From Flavobacterium hibernum (GTDB lineage Bacteria > Bacteroidota > Bacteroidia > Flavobacteriales > Flavobacteriaceae), in assembly GCF_000832125.1 (NCBI RefSeq), contig NZ_JPRK01000020.1:24405-88404 (forward strand): 64,000 nucleotides of DNA. The letters are read 5' to 3'. The translations under genes and the position numbers were made by a program. Below the pieces are notes generated by a model, which searched no databases, had not been told where the DNA came from, and saw only the letters and a program-made list of their open reading frames with translations. This document shows, piece after piece, positions 44,384-52,667 of the stretch; the stretch's first letter is position 1, and the number at the start of each line of letters is the position of its first letter.

Positions 44384-45733
44384 ATGAAGAATAGATTTTT
44401 GAATTCATTTTTTGGATTATCATTATTGCTTATTTACAGCTGTAATAACGAAATAGAAATGCCAAAATTAGAGTGTACACAACCTAATTTAACGGTAAAT
44501 AAAACAGTCGAAAAAATTCATGAATTATCGGGAACTGTCGCAAAGCAATATGTTTATGATGATATTATTGAAGCTTATGTAGTTTCGAGTGATGAAGGAG
44601 GGAATTTTTTTAAAAGCATTTCATGTCAGACTTTGGCAACAGCAAAATTACCTGCAATTGGTTTTAGTATTCCTATTGATGCTTCAAATACTTACATCGA
44701 TTATCGAATGGGTAATAAAGTATATATAAAACTTAAAAACCAGTTTACAGATTTGTTTTATGGAGGTTTGCGAATTGGGAGTTTGTATGTAAGTAATGCC
44801 GGTGACCCAACAATAGGCAGGATTTCGCAAAATGAATATAAAAATGTACTACATGCATCATGCCTTATGATTGACGAAAGTCAATTGGTTGAGTCTCTTT
44901 CTGTAGAAGATGCTTTAAATGATAGCAAATTAAATACGTTAATAGAATTAAATGATGTTGAGTTTACAGAAGCAGCAATTGGACGTCATTATTTTGAAGA
45001 AACCAACAACGTTGGAGGTTCAACAAATTGGAATTTAAGAGATAAAACAGGAAATCAGATTATTTTTAGAACTAGCAGTTACGCTAGTTTTGCAGATCAT
45101 TTTGTTCCAGAAGGAAGCGGAAAAGTCCGCGGAATATTGACCAAATTTGGATCTGATTACCAAATGATGGTTCGATCAGAAAAAGATGTTATAATGAGCG
45201 GAAAGCGAAATGTACCGTTTTTTGCGGAAGATTTTCAGTCCGTAAAAAACAATGTAAATTTTACGCTTCCGGGATGGAGCAACATTGTAGAAAAAGCGAC
45301 AAAATTATGGAAAAGTATGGTTTATGGCGGAAATGGTTATGCCGAGTTTAATACCACAAGTACAACAGCTGCCGAAAATATAGCATGGTTGGTTTCTCCT
45401 AAAATTAATTTAGCAGGTTACAAAAATGCTGTGTTATCTTTTAGAAGTGCACAACATGATTTAAAAATTGATTCGCCATTAAACGCTTTAGAAGTTTACG
45501 TCTCCACTAATTTTGACGGATCAAGTGTCACTAAAGCAAAGTGGACAAAGCTAACGGCAAAATTCCCATCATTGTCAACACCTACCAGACAGTTTATAAG
45601 TTCTGGTGGAATAGATTTATCATCTTATTCAGGAAATATTCATATTGCATTTAAATATATAGGATCTGGAAAAGATAAGACACTTAATGGTGCATTTATG
45701 ATTGATGATGTTAAGATATTTGGCGAGAAGTAA
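44384..45733 (+). CDS. DUF5689 lipoprotein with choice-of-anchor-J-like domain
   Basis: The 449-residue protein has a lipobox (IYSC, Cys20). The N-terminal half (VEKIHELSGTVAKQYVYDDI, AYVVSSDEGGNFFK) resembles DUF5689, an OB-fold-like domain. The C-terminal part (FFAEDFQSV, LVSPKINLAGYKNAVLSFRSA, AFMIDDVKIFG) resembles choice-of-anchor J, a carbohydrate-binding-like sandwich. It starts 18 bases after the TonB receptor and is its likely surface partner. Confidence 0.88.
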   Translation: MKNRFLNSFFGLSLLLIYSCNNEIEMPKLECTQPNLTVNKTVEKIHELSGTVAKQYVYDDIIEAYVVSSDEGGNFFKSISCQTLATAKLPAIGFSIPIDASNTYIDYRMGNKVYIKLKNQFTDLFYGGLRIGSLYVSNAGDPTIGRISQNEYKNVLHASCLMIDESQLVESLSVEDALNDSKLNTLIELNDVEFTEAAIGRHYFEETNNVGGSTNWNLRDKTGNQIIFRTSSYASFADHFVPEGSGKVRGILTKFGSDYQMMVRSEKDVIMSGKRNVPFFAEDFQSVKNNVNFTLPGWSNIVEKATKLWKSMVYGGNGYAEFNTTSTTAAENIAWLVSPKINLAGYKNAVLSFRSAQHDLKIDSPLNALEVYVSTNFDGSSVTKAKWTKLTAKFPSLSTPTRQFISSGGIDLSSYSGNIHIAFKYIGSGKDKTLNGAFMIDDVKIFGEK

Positions 45734-45869
45734 GTTCTGTTTTTGAAATGAATATTTAATGTGTTGATTTTTAGAGGATAATTTAATAGTGTGCCGTTTT
45801 TGAGATTTAAACTGTTAAAATTTGACAGAATTTTGTATTTTGGTCATCCCAAATCAATACAAATACCAC

Positions 45870-46733
45870 ATGAAAACCTACTTTATCGCCATCATGATGA
45901 TGGTTTTTCCATGCTTAGTGCACAGTCAGGACGCAGCGCCAGTTCGTTTAAAACAAATTAACATTGTAAAAACAAATTACCAAAATTCTAAAGATGGAGA
46001 GATTGTAAATAAGACTGTTGTTTTTAAAGACGGCAAAATACAAACAATCACCACATCTGATGTCGTACAGCATTTTTTTTATAATAAAAACGGATTGTTG
46101 GATATGACTGTTAAGGATAAAGTTGGAAGCGACTGGAAAGAAGTTATAAATTATACTTATGATGCCGATAACAACATAACAAAATTCGTTAAAAAATACC
46201 AAGAAGGACCAGACTATATTACCAAAGTAGTGACTTTTGGTTACGAAGGTGCACGAGTAAAAGTAACAACTAAAAAAAGTACTAATCATCAAAATTTAGT
46301 TGACGATATTGAATATATTGTTGAAAACGGAATCATTGTAAGGCGTACTTCTCGTGATAGAAATAAAGCAATTATTGGTAAAATTGAATATGTTTATGTA
46401 AATGACAATGTGATAAAACACAAAGGTTTGGTGGGAGATAAAATCTCTAAAACTTACACTTTTGATGATAAAAAATCTGTAGATCAGTTAATCGTTCAAA
46501 ATTTATTTGGCGATAATTATAAAGTAATTGTACCAATGATTTCGTATCATGAAGACGAATTTAGTTTTGAGGCAATTTCATACAATAACGAAATGAATTT
46601 TAGCCCATCGTCGACTGTATTAGTTGGAGTGAGCAGAAAATACAAATACAATAAACTAAACTTCCCAATTTCATGTTCTCAAGTTGAGGAAAACGGAATT
46701 GTAAAAACAGAAAAAACTTTTATTTACGAGTAA
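45870..46733 (+). CDS. Exported hypothetical protein
   Basis: I chose the ATG at 45870 (MKTYFIAIMMMVFPCLVHSQ) for its signal peptide; the upstream TTG at 45822 lies in the leader. The 287-residue mature part has repeated short YD-like units, for example FFYNKNGLLDMT, YTYDADNNITKF and YKYNKLNFPISC. They recall RHS or MORN-like strands, but no named domain is certain. Function is unknown. Confidence 0.75.
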   Translation: MKTYFIAIMMMVFPCLVHSQDAAPVRLKQINIVKTNYQNSKDGEIVNKTVVFKDGKIQTITTSDVVQHFFYNKNGLLDMTVKDKVGSDWKEVINYTYDADNNITKFVKKYQEGPDYITKVVTFGYEGARVKVTTKKSTNHQNLVDDIEYIVENGIIVRRTSRDRNKAIIGKIEYVYVNDNVIKHKGLVGDKISKTYTFDDKKSVDQLIVQNLFGDNYKVIVPMISYHEDEFSFEAISYNNEMNFSPSSTVLVGVSRKYKYNKLNFPISCSQVEENGIVKTEKTFIYE

Positions 46734-46901
46734 TCGTTTAACTTTTCAATTTAGTTAAAACCATTTAGAAATTAAATTTCATTGAGATGAACGTCTTGAT
46801 AATTTTGATTTTCAAATGGTTTCTTTTTTTTAGACAGAGGATAATTTCCCAAATAGAACTTAAAAAAGAAATTCTATAAGTGTTAGTACCTTACAAATCA
46901 T

Positions 46902-46909
46902 TAAATTTG
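46902..46909 (+). promoter_or_regulatory. Candidate -7 box for hflX
   Basis: TAAATTTG matches TAnnTTTG and is followed by C. It lies 16 bases before the hflX ATG, giving a very short leader. No TTG is seen at the proper distance. Confidence 0.5.
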
Positions 46910-46925
46910 CACCTTATTCAAAGCT

Positions 46926-48155
46926 ATGTTAGAAAAAGAAGTTATAAATTTTGAGAGAACTGCCATTGTTGGTATTGTCACTCAAAACCAAAGTGAGGAA
47001 AAACTTAACGAATATCTGGATGAATTAGAGTTTTTAACTTTTACCGCTGGAGGTGAAGTTATTAAACGTTTTTCTCAAAAAATGGAACGTCCTAATCCCA
47101 AGACTTTTGTTGGGACAGGGAAAATTGAAGAAATCAATCTTTTTGTAAAAGAAAACGATATATCGACCTTGATATTTGATGATGAATTGTCGCCATCGCA
47201 ACAAAAAAATATCTCTAAAATTATAGATTGTAAAATCTTAGACAGAACCAATTTAATTCTGGACATTTTTGCACAAAGAGCCGAGACTTCTTATGCAAGA
47301 ACTCAGGTCGAATTGGCACAATGTATCTATTTATTACCAAGACTTTCTGGATTATGGACTCACCTTGAGCGCCAAAAAGGGGGTATTGGTATGCGTGGTC
47401 CCGGTGAAACTGAGATCGAGACAGATAGACGTATTGTTCGTGACAGAATTTCGTTATTGAAAGATAAAATCAAAACGATCGACAAACAAATGAGTATTCA
47501 AAGAAGTAATCGTGGTGCAATGGTGCGCGTTGCTTTAGTAGGTTATACCAATGTTGGAAAATCGACTTTGATGAATGCAGTGGGTAAAAGCGATGTTTTT
47601 GTCGAAAATAAATTATTTGCAACTCTTGACACAACAGTTCGAAAAGTGGTAATTAAAAATTTACCTTTTTTACTTTCGGATACTGTAGGTTTTATTCGAA
47701 AATTACCAACACAATTGGTAGATTCTTTTAAAAGTACTTTAGATGAGGTTCGTGAGGCAGATTTGTTATTACACGTTGTAGATATTTCGCATGCAGATTT
47801 TGAGGATCATATTGCATCTGTAAATCAAACTTTGTTAGAGATCAAGAGTAATAATAAACCAACAATTATGGTTTTTAATAAAATTGATGCCTACAAACAT
47901 TTGACAATTGATGAGGATGATTTGATTACTGAAAAAACAAGAAGACATTATACACTGGAGGAATGGAAACAAACCTGGATGAGTAATGTTGGAGAAGATA
48001 AAGCATTGTTTATTTCTGCGACACAAAAAGAAAATTTTGAAGAGTTTAGAGAAGTAGTTTACGAAGCAGTTCGTCAAATTCATATCACTAGATTTCCTTA
48101 CAATAAGTTTTTGTATCCGGATTATAAAGATGCAATAGAAAAAGAAGAAGAATAA
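46926..48155 (+). CDS. hflX: GTPase HflX
   Basis: HflX binds the large ribosomal subunit and splits or rescues stalled ribosomes under stress. The 409-residue protein has the HflX N-terminal domain (VGTGKIEEI, LDRTNLILDIFAQRA) and the linker ERQKGGIGMRGPGETEIETD. The G domain has G1 GYTNVGKS, G3 DTVGFI and G4 NKID. It is monocistronic, followed by a palindromic repeat. Confidence 0.96.
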   Translation: MLEKEVINFERTAIVGIVTQNQSEEKLNEYLDELEFLTFTAGGEVIKRFSQKMERPNPKTFVGTGKIEEINLFVKENDISTLIFDDELSPSQQKNISKIIDCKILDRTNLILDIFAQRAETSYARTQVELAQCIYLLPRLSGLWTHLERQKGGIGMRGPGETEIETDRRIVRDRISLLKDKIKTIDKQMSIQRSNRGAMVRVALVGYTNVGKSTLMNAVGKSDVFVENKLFATLDTTVRKVVIKNLPFLLSDTVGFIRKLPTQLVDSFKSTLDEVREADLLLHVVDISHADFEDHIASVNQTLLEIKSNNKPTIMVFNKIDAYKHLTIDEDDLITEKTRRHYTLEEWKQTWMSNVGEDKALFISATQKENFEEFREVVYEAVRQIHITRFPYNKFLYPDYKDAIEKEEE

Positions 48156-48159
48156 ATTA

Positions 48160-48287
48160 ATTTTACCGCAAAGAACGCTAAGGTTAATAAAACAAAAGTT
48201 CGCAAAGCTAAATCTATATATAGCTTTGCGAACTTTTTGTTTTGTAAAGATGCTAAAATATAATCTTAGCGTTCTTAGCGGTAAAAT
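48160..48287. repeat. Nested palindromic repeat, family A copy 2
   Basis: Outer arms at 48160-48182 and 48265-48287 pair over 23 bp with one mismatch. The inner hairpin AAAAGTTCGCAAAGCTA with TAGCTTTGCGAACTTTT is perfect over 17 bp. Layout and core sequences match the copy at 33641-33785. It lies between the convergent hflX and DUF3078 genes. Confidence 0.85.
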
Positions 48288-48310
48288 TATATAGTTTTGG
48301 TTTCTAAGTT

Positions 48311-49261
48311 TTAAAATCCAAAATTAACTCCTAGACCAAATACTTCTCTGGTTTGAAAACCCTGAAATGCATTGTCGTCATAAATTGCTTGAAATGATAG
48401 ATTGGCAGATAGAAATTTATTCACTTTCATAATTATATTTAGAGAGTAATTGATATCTACGTTTTGTGGATCTTCTAAATAATTAGAATATAGATTTAAA
48501 GTATTTTCGGCTGTTACGTTAGTCATAATTGCCAATTTGTAGTAAACAGAAGCATAGAAACCTAGTTCATAACGCATGCTTTTGTTGGCGTCTACACCAA
48601 AATAAGCACCGTCAACATATGGTAATCCGGTTGCTTGATCAATTCCAGAAGTGTAAGCACTGTCTACAAAAGTGAATTTAGAAGTTAAAGGAGCAAAATT
48701 TATTTTAAGATTATCATCTTTTGTCCAATAAATACCAGGACCAGTAGTAAGATAACCTGGAGACATAAACTTAGTATTTTCCGTCCTGATTTCTTTTCCG
48801 TTCGCATCCTTGCCATATAAATACCCGGTTGTAAACTGAGTTCTGAAATTCAGAAAATAAGAATAATACCATTGACCAAAAGCTCGCTTTCCAACTATAG
48901 AATTAAACTCTAAACGGTCATCAGTCTTTTTTTCGTAGTCGGCATTTTTGGTTTGTAAAAGACCGTAAGAAGCTAAAACTTTATTATCCCAAGTAAGATC
49001 ATCTTTTTTGTAATTGAAATCGTAGTTGATTCCTAAAGTTCCTGAAAAGCTATCTTCTCCTCCCGCAATCCAGTTGTTAAAACTTGATTGATTCAGTAAA
49101 AGAGAAACTGTTCCTTTTGCTTTCCAGCCTTCTCCTTCGATAGTATCATTTATCTTCTTTACTGCTTTTTCAGTATTTTGAATTAATTCTTTTTCTGAAT
49201 TTTGAGCTTGTACAAAAGTTAAATTCGTTAAAATAAAGAGTAACAACGTTAGCTTTTTCAT
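48311..49261 (-). CDS. DUF3078 family outer-membrane protein
   Basis: The 316-residue protein has a signal peptide ending near FVQAQ. The early segment GTVSLLLNQSSFNNWIAGGEDSFSG is typical of DUF3078, followed by alternating strands and a C-terminal GVNFGF strand. It is likely an outer-membrane barrel of unknown function. It has its own promoter candidate. Confidence 0.87.
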   Translation of the reverse strand: MKKLTLLLFILTNLTFVQAQNSEKELIQNTEKAVKKINDTIEGEGWKAKGTVSLLLNQSSFNNWIAGGEDSFSGTLGINYDFNYKKDDLTWDNKVLASYGLLQTKNADYEKKTDDRLEFNSIVGKRAFGQWYYSYFLNFRTQFTTGYLYGKDANGKEIRTENTKFMSPGYLTTGPGIYWTKDDNLKINFAPLTSKFTFVDSAYTSGIDQATGLPYVDGAYFGVDANKSMRYELGFYASVYYKLAIMTNVTAENTLNLYSNYLEDPQNVDINYSLNIIMKVNKFLSANLSFQAIYDDNAFQGFQTREVFGLGVNFGF

Positions 49262-49286
49262 GGTATTTAGTTTAGATGTGTAAGAA

Positions 49287-49294
49287 CAAATATA
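49287..49294 (-). promoter_or_regulatory. Candidate -7 box for the DUF3078 gene
   Basis: TATATTTG on the minus strand matches TAnnTTTG and lies about 26 bases before the ATG. The -33 region lacks a clear TTG. Confidence 0.5.
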
Positions 49295-49341
49295 CTAAAA
49301 AACTGTTAAAAGCTACGGTGTTTATGGATTGTAAAAGGAGG

Positions 49342-49851
49342 TTATTTCTTAGGTTCTTTGTATAATGGTACAGCTGAACAAGCTTCTCCGTACATTATAC
49401 TTCTTGCAAAAGGTTGTAAGTAAGTTGAGGCCAAAATATAAGCTCTCATTGGAACAGGTTTTCTAGAACAGCCTTTTATAATAACCGGCATGTTTTTGTA
49501 TGCGGAATAGTCAAGCTTGCTTAAAATTTCTTCATACAAACTAGCGTCTAAATCTTCGAGAGTTCCGTCGACTACTTTTTTTGCATACGGAGCTAATTGA
49601 ATCGCTACTAAAATAGTAGACCATGCAGGAATAATAGCATCTGTGCTACAATTTATCGCTACATATTGATCTTGATATTGCGACCAATTATGATTTTTTA
49701 AGTGTTCTCTAAAGTCTTTTTCTTTCAACAAAAAGCCTTCTAAAAGCCATTGCGAAATGTCTATTTGTACACGCATTCCTTTTGGGTAATAATCCTCAAG
49801 ATCAAATACTTCTAAGGCGCTATTGGCAACTTTATTGATAATTTCTTCCAT
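49342..49851 (-). CDS. DUF2480 family protein
   Basis: The 169-residue cytoplasmic protein has the DUF2480 features FDLEDYYPKGMRVQIDISQWL and CSTDAIIPAWSTILVA. It ends with conserved cysteines in KGCSRKPVP and GEACSAVPLY, which could bind metal. It follows the SUF-associated DUF59 gene in the same orientation and may support Fe-S metabolism, an inference from position. Confidence 0.87.
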   Translation of the reverse strand: MEEIINKVANSALEVFDLEDYYPKGMRVQIDISQWLLEGFLLKEKDFREHLKNHNWSQYQDQYVAINCSTDAIIPAWSTILVAIQLAPYAKKVVDGTLEDLDASLYEEILSKLDYSAYKNMPVIIKGCSRKPVPMRAYILASTYLQPFARSIMYGEACSAVPLYKEPKK

Positions 49852-49871
49852 TTCTTTTTAGTTTTCAGTAG

Positions 49872-49910
49872 CAGTTTTCAGTAGCAGTTGAACACTGCTA
49901 CTGAAAACTG
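49872..49910. repeat. Palindromic repeat, family D
   Basis: CAGTTTTCAGTAGCAGT (49872-49888) pairs perfectly over 17 bp with 49894-49910 around a 5-base loop. A further TTTTCAGTAGCAG unit precedes it. It is inserted between the DUF59 and DUF2480 genes of the suf block. Confidence 0.85.
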
Positions 49911-49926
49911 AAAACTGTATACTTTT

Positions 49927-50250
49927 TTAAAGCATTCCTAATTCTAATTTTGCTTCTTCGCTCATTAAATCTTTAGTCCAAGGCGGATCAAAAGTAATTT
50001 CAACATCAACATCTTTGATGTGTTCAATTGTTTTTACTTTTTCCTCAACTTCTCTTGGCAAGCTTTCTGCAACAGGGCAGTTTGGAGATGTTAAAGTCAT
50101 CAAGATTTTTACTTCATAATCAGTGTTAACCATTACGTCGTAAATCAATCCTAACTCATAAATATCTACAGGAATCTCTGGATCGTAAATGCCTTTTAAA
50201 ACTTTTACAATTGATTCTCCTAATTCGTTTGTGTCTATTTCTTGTTCCAT
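49927..50250 (-). CDS. MIP18/DUF59-family Fe-S assembly protein (SufT-like)
   Basis: I chose the ATG at 50250 (MEQEIDTNELGESIVKVL, 107 residues), because a longer frame runs into a repeat. Motifs are IYDPEIPVDIYELGLIYDV and LTSPNCPVAESLP, with the Cys expected in this family. Such proteins help Fe-S maturation. It lies downstream of sufS and sufE in the same orientation. Confidence 0.9.
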   Translation of the reverse strand: MEQEIDTNELGESIVKVLKGIYDPEIPVDIYELGLIYDVMVNTDYEVKILMTLTSPNCPVAESLPREVEEKVKTIEHIKDVDVEITFDPPWTKDLMSEEAKLELGML

Positions 50251-50278
50251 TTTCTTGTTTATGTTTTTTTGTTTTTTC

Positions 50279-50357
50279 GCCACGAATTTCACTAATCAAC
50301 ACGAATTTTTATTTAAATAGAATCCTTATAATTCGGGAAGTTTGTAAAATTCGTGGC
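50279..50357. repeat. Palindromic repeat, family B copy 2
   Basis: GCCACGAATTT (50279-50289) pairs perfectly over 11 bp with 50347-50357. The inner part is degenerate compared with the copy at 38614-38672. It sits between sufE and the DUF59 gene. Confidence 0.75.
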
Positions 50358-50365
50358 AAAAAACT

Positions 50366-50791
50366 TTAATTCTTATTTTTTGCATCAAAAGCTAAAGCAT
50401 ACATTTTGATGTTTTTAATCATCGAAACTAATCCGTTTGCACGAGTTGCAGATAAGTGTTCTTTTAATCCAATTTCGTCAATAAATTGCGTATCGGCATT
50501 TATAATATCTTCTGCTTTTTGATTCGAAAATGCACGAATTAAAATTGCGATAATTCCTTTGGTTAAAATCGCGTCACTGTCAGCCGTGAATACAATTTTA
50601 TCATCTTTTTGCTCACCTTGTAACCAAACTTTTGATTGACAACCTTTAATTAAATTCTCGTCTGTTTTGTATTCTTCTTTGATTAACGGAAGACTTTTTC
50701 CTAATTCGATGATGTACTCATAACGTTGCATCCAATCATCAAACATCGAAAATTCGTCTATAATTTCGTTTTGTATTTCTTTTATTGTCAT
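50366..50791 (-). CDS. sufE: Sulfur acceptor protein SufE
   Basis: SufE takes persulfide sulfur from SufS and passes it to the SufBCD scaffold. The 141-residue protein has the active Cys51 in LIKGCQSKVWLQG and a typical LLPLI-like loop region before it. It lies 2 bases after a small lipoprotein gene that separates it from sufS. Confidence 0.95.
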   Translation of the reverse strand: MTIKEIQNEIIDEFSMFDDWMQRYEYIIELGKSLPLIKEEYKTDENLIKGCQSKVWLQGEQKDDKIVFTADSDAILTKGIIAILIRAFSNQKAEDIINADTQFIDEIGLKEHLSATRANGLVSMIKNIKMYALAFDAKNKN

Positions 50792-50793
50792 AA

Positions 50794-51219
50794 TTATTCT
50801 TTCGTAAAATCCAGTAGCAAATTTACCAATTTTTCTATTTCTTTTGGAGGATAGCCATTGTCAAAACCTTGCGTTTCGTATATTTTCTGATTCTGAATTA
50901 TCTTTAAATTTGCAATTGCGGCACCGTCGTAAAAGCGTTTTTCAGTTGGGCCTTTTAAAGCTGAATAGGTGTCTAAATTTACTTTTGAAAATTCCGACAC
51001 AATCTGTTTCCATTTCGAGTCGCTTATTTTGTTTTCAACAGCTTCACTATTTCGGCCATTAGTAACTGAAACCATTTGATTGTGAACAACTATCTTTTTG
51101 TAAAGGCCACGTGAAACAGCAGAATATTCAATTTGAGTAGATTTCATGTCTGTTTTCTTTTGGCTTGAGCAGCTTGTTCCGATTATAATCGTTAGAAGCA
51201 ATAAAGATAATATTCTCAT
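50794..51219 (-). CDS. Small lipoprotein inside the sufS-sufE block
   Basis: The 141-residue protein has a lipobox (GTSC, Cys17) followed by Ser-Ser. The mature part is not assigned to a family. It begins 12 bases after sufS and ends 2 bases before sufE, so it is translated within the operon. An envelope lipoprotein is unexpected among cytoplasmic Fe-S assembly genes. Confidence 0.8.
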   Translation of the reverse strand: MRILSLLLLTIIIGTSCSSQKKTDMKSTQIEYSAVSRGLYKKIVVHNQMVSVTNGRNSEAVENKISDSKWKQIVSEFSKVNLDTYSALKGPTEKRFYDGAAIANLKIIQNQKIYETQGFDNGYPPKEIEKLVNLLLDFTKE

Positions 51220-51231
51220 AAAAAGTTTTTT

Positions 51232-52446
51232 TTAGCTTAACATGGTTTTAGCCTTTTTAACCGCTTCGACCATTACATCAATTTCTTCTTTGGTATTGTA
51301 AAAAGAAAATGAAGCACGAATAGTTCCCGGAATACAGAAAAAGTTCATAATAGGTTGTGCGCAATGATGTCCTGTTCGAACAGCAATTCCTAATTTATCT
51401 ATAATTGAACCGATATCGTAAGGGTGAATTCCGTCAATATTAAACGAAATTACCGAAGCCTTATTCTTTCCTGTTCCGTAAATTTTTAAACCTTCAATTT
51501 CTAGTAAACGTTTTGTAGCATATTCTAATAAATGCTCTTCGTGTTTGTGAATATTATGAAAACCAATATTGTTTAAATAATCAACAGCAGTTCCAAGTAC
51601 AATTCCACCAGCAATGTTTGGAGTTCCAGCTTCAAATTTATGAGGCAAATCAGCATAAGTCGTTTTTTCGAAAGTAACTTCTTTAATCATTTCGCCACCA
51701 CCCTGATAAGGAGGTAATTTATTTAACCAAGCCTCTTTTCCGTATAAAATTCCAGTTCCGGTTGGACCGCACATTTTATGTCCTGAAAAAGCATAAAAAT
51801 CGCAATCTAAATCCTGAACATCAGGTTTTAAATGTGGAACAGCTTGTGCACCATCGATTAAAACAGCAGCGCCAAAAGCGTGAGCTTTTTCAATAATATA
51901 TTTAATAGGATTAATGATTCCTAATGCGTTCGAAATATGATTTACCGTAACAACCTTAGTTTTTTCTGATAATAAAGCATCAAAAGCTTCTATGATCAGT
52001 TCGCCATCTTCGTTCATCGGAATAACTCTAAGAGTTGCTCCCGTTTTTTCGCATAACATTTGCCAAGGCACAATATTACTATGATGCTCTAATGATGAAA
52101 CGACAACTTCGTCTCCAGGTTTTAAAATTGAAGCAAAACCATTGGTTACTAAATTGATTCCATGTGTAGTTCCAGATGTAAAAAGAACTTCATGAGAGAA
52201 TTTAGCATTGATATGATGTTGGATTTTTACTCTCGAAATCTCGTAAGCATCAGTTGCCAATTGACTTAAAGTATGAACACCACGATGAATATTGGCATTT
52301 ATTTCCTGATAATATTTTGCCTCAGCATCAATCACAATTTGTGGTTTTTGTGAAGTTGCTCCGTTGTCAAAATATACCAAAGGTTTTCCGTTAACTTTTT
52401 CCGAAAGTATCGGAAAATCAGCTCTTATTTTTTGAATGTCTAGCAT
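51232..52446 (-). CDS. sufS: Cysteine desulfurase SufS
   Basis: SufS removes sulfur from cysteine, using PLP, and forms a persulfide. The 404-residue protein has NIHRGVHTLSQLATDAYE, the PLP lysine in FSGHKMCGPTGTG, and the catalytic Cys in RTGHHCAQP near residue 360, all group II features. It heads the second suf block and has its own promoter candidate. Confidence 0.97.
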   Translation of the reverse strand: MLDIQKIRADFPILSEKVNGKPLVYFDNGATSQKPQIVIDAEAKYYQEINANIHRGVHTLSQLATDAYEISRVKIQHHINAKFSHEVLFTSGTTHGINLVTNGFASILKPGDEVVVSSLEHHSNIVPWQMLCEKTGATLRVIPMNEDGELIIEAFDALLSEKTKVVTVNHISNALGIINPIKYIIEKAHAFGAAVLIDGAQAVPHLKPDVQDLDCDFYAFSGHKMCGPTGTGILYGKEAWLNKLPPYQGGGEMIKEVTFEKTTYADLPHKFEAGTPNIAGGIVLGTAVDYLNNIGFHNIHKHEEHLLEYATKRLLEIEGLKIYGTGKNKASVISFNIDGIHPYDIGSIIDKLGIAVRTGHHCAQPIMNFFCIPGTIRASFSFYNTKEEIDVMVEAVKKAKTMLS

Positions 52447-52471
52447 GTCTTATTTAGAAAAATTCTATTTA

Positions 52472-52479
52472 CAAAAGTA
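52472..52479 (-). promoter_or_regulatory. Candidate -7 box for sufS
   Basis: TACTTTTG on the minus strand matches TAnnTTTG, 25 bases before the sufS ATG. This supports separate transcription of the sufS block from the sufBCD block. Confidence 0.5.
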
Positions 52480-52667
52480 CTAAAACTAAATTGGTTTCTA
52501 CGGCTATTCTATAATTTCCTTTTATAGTACCATTGTTGTAAGATGTAAATACTGATTCTGTAAAAATCAATTTGGTTTAATGAATTATCCGAATCAGATT
52601 TGTAATTTAGGTTCTAATATCGTGAAGATAAATTATTTATATTGCAGTAAAAATATCCTAAATCATT

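Noticed and set aside
41528..45733. SusC/SusD pair
   Set aside because: The partner lipoprotein matches DUF5689 plus a choice-of-anchor-like domain and has no SusD features.
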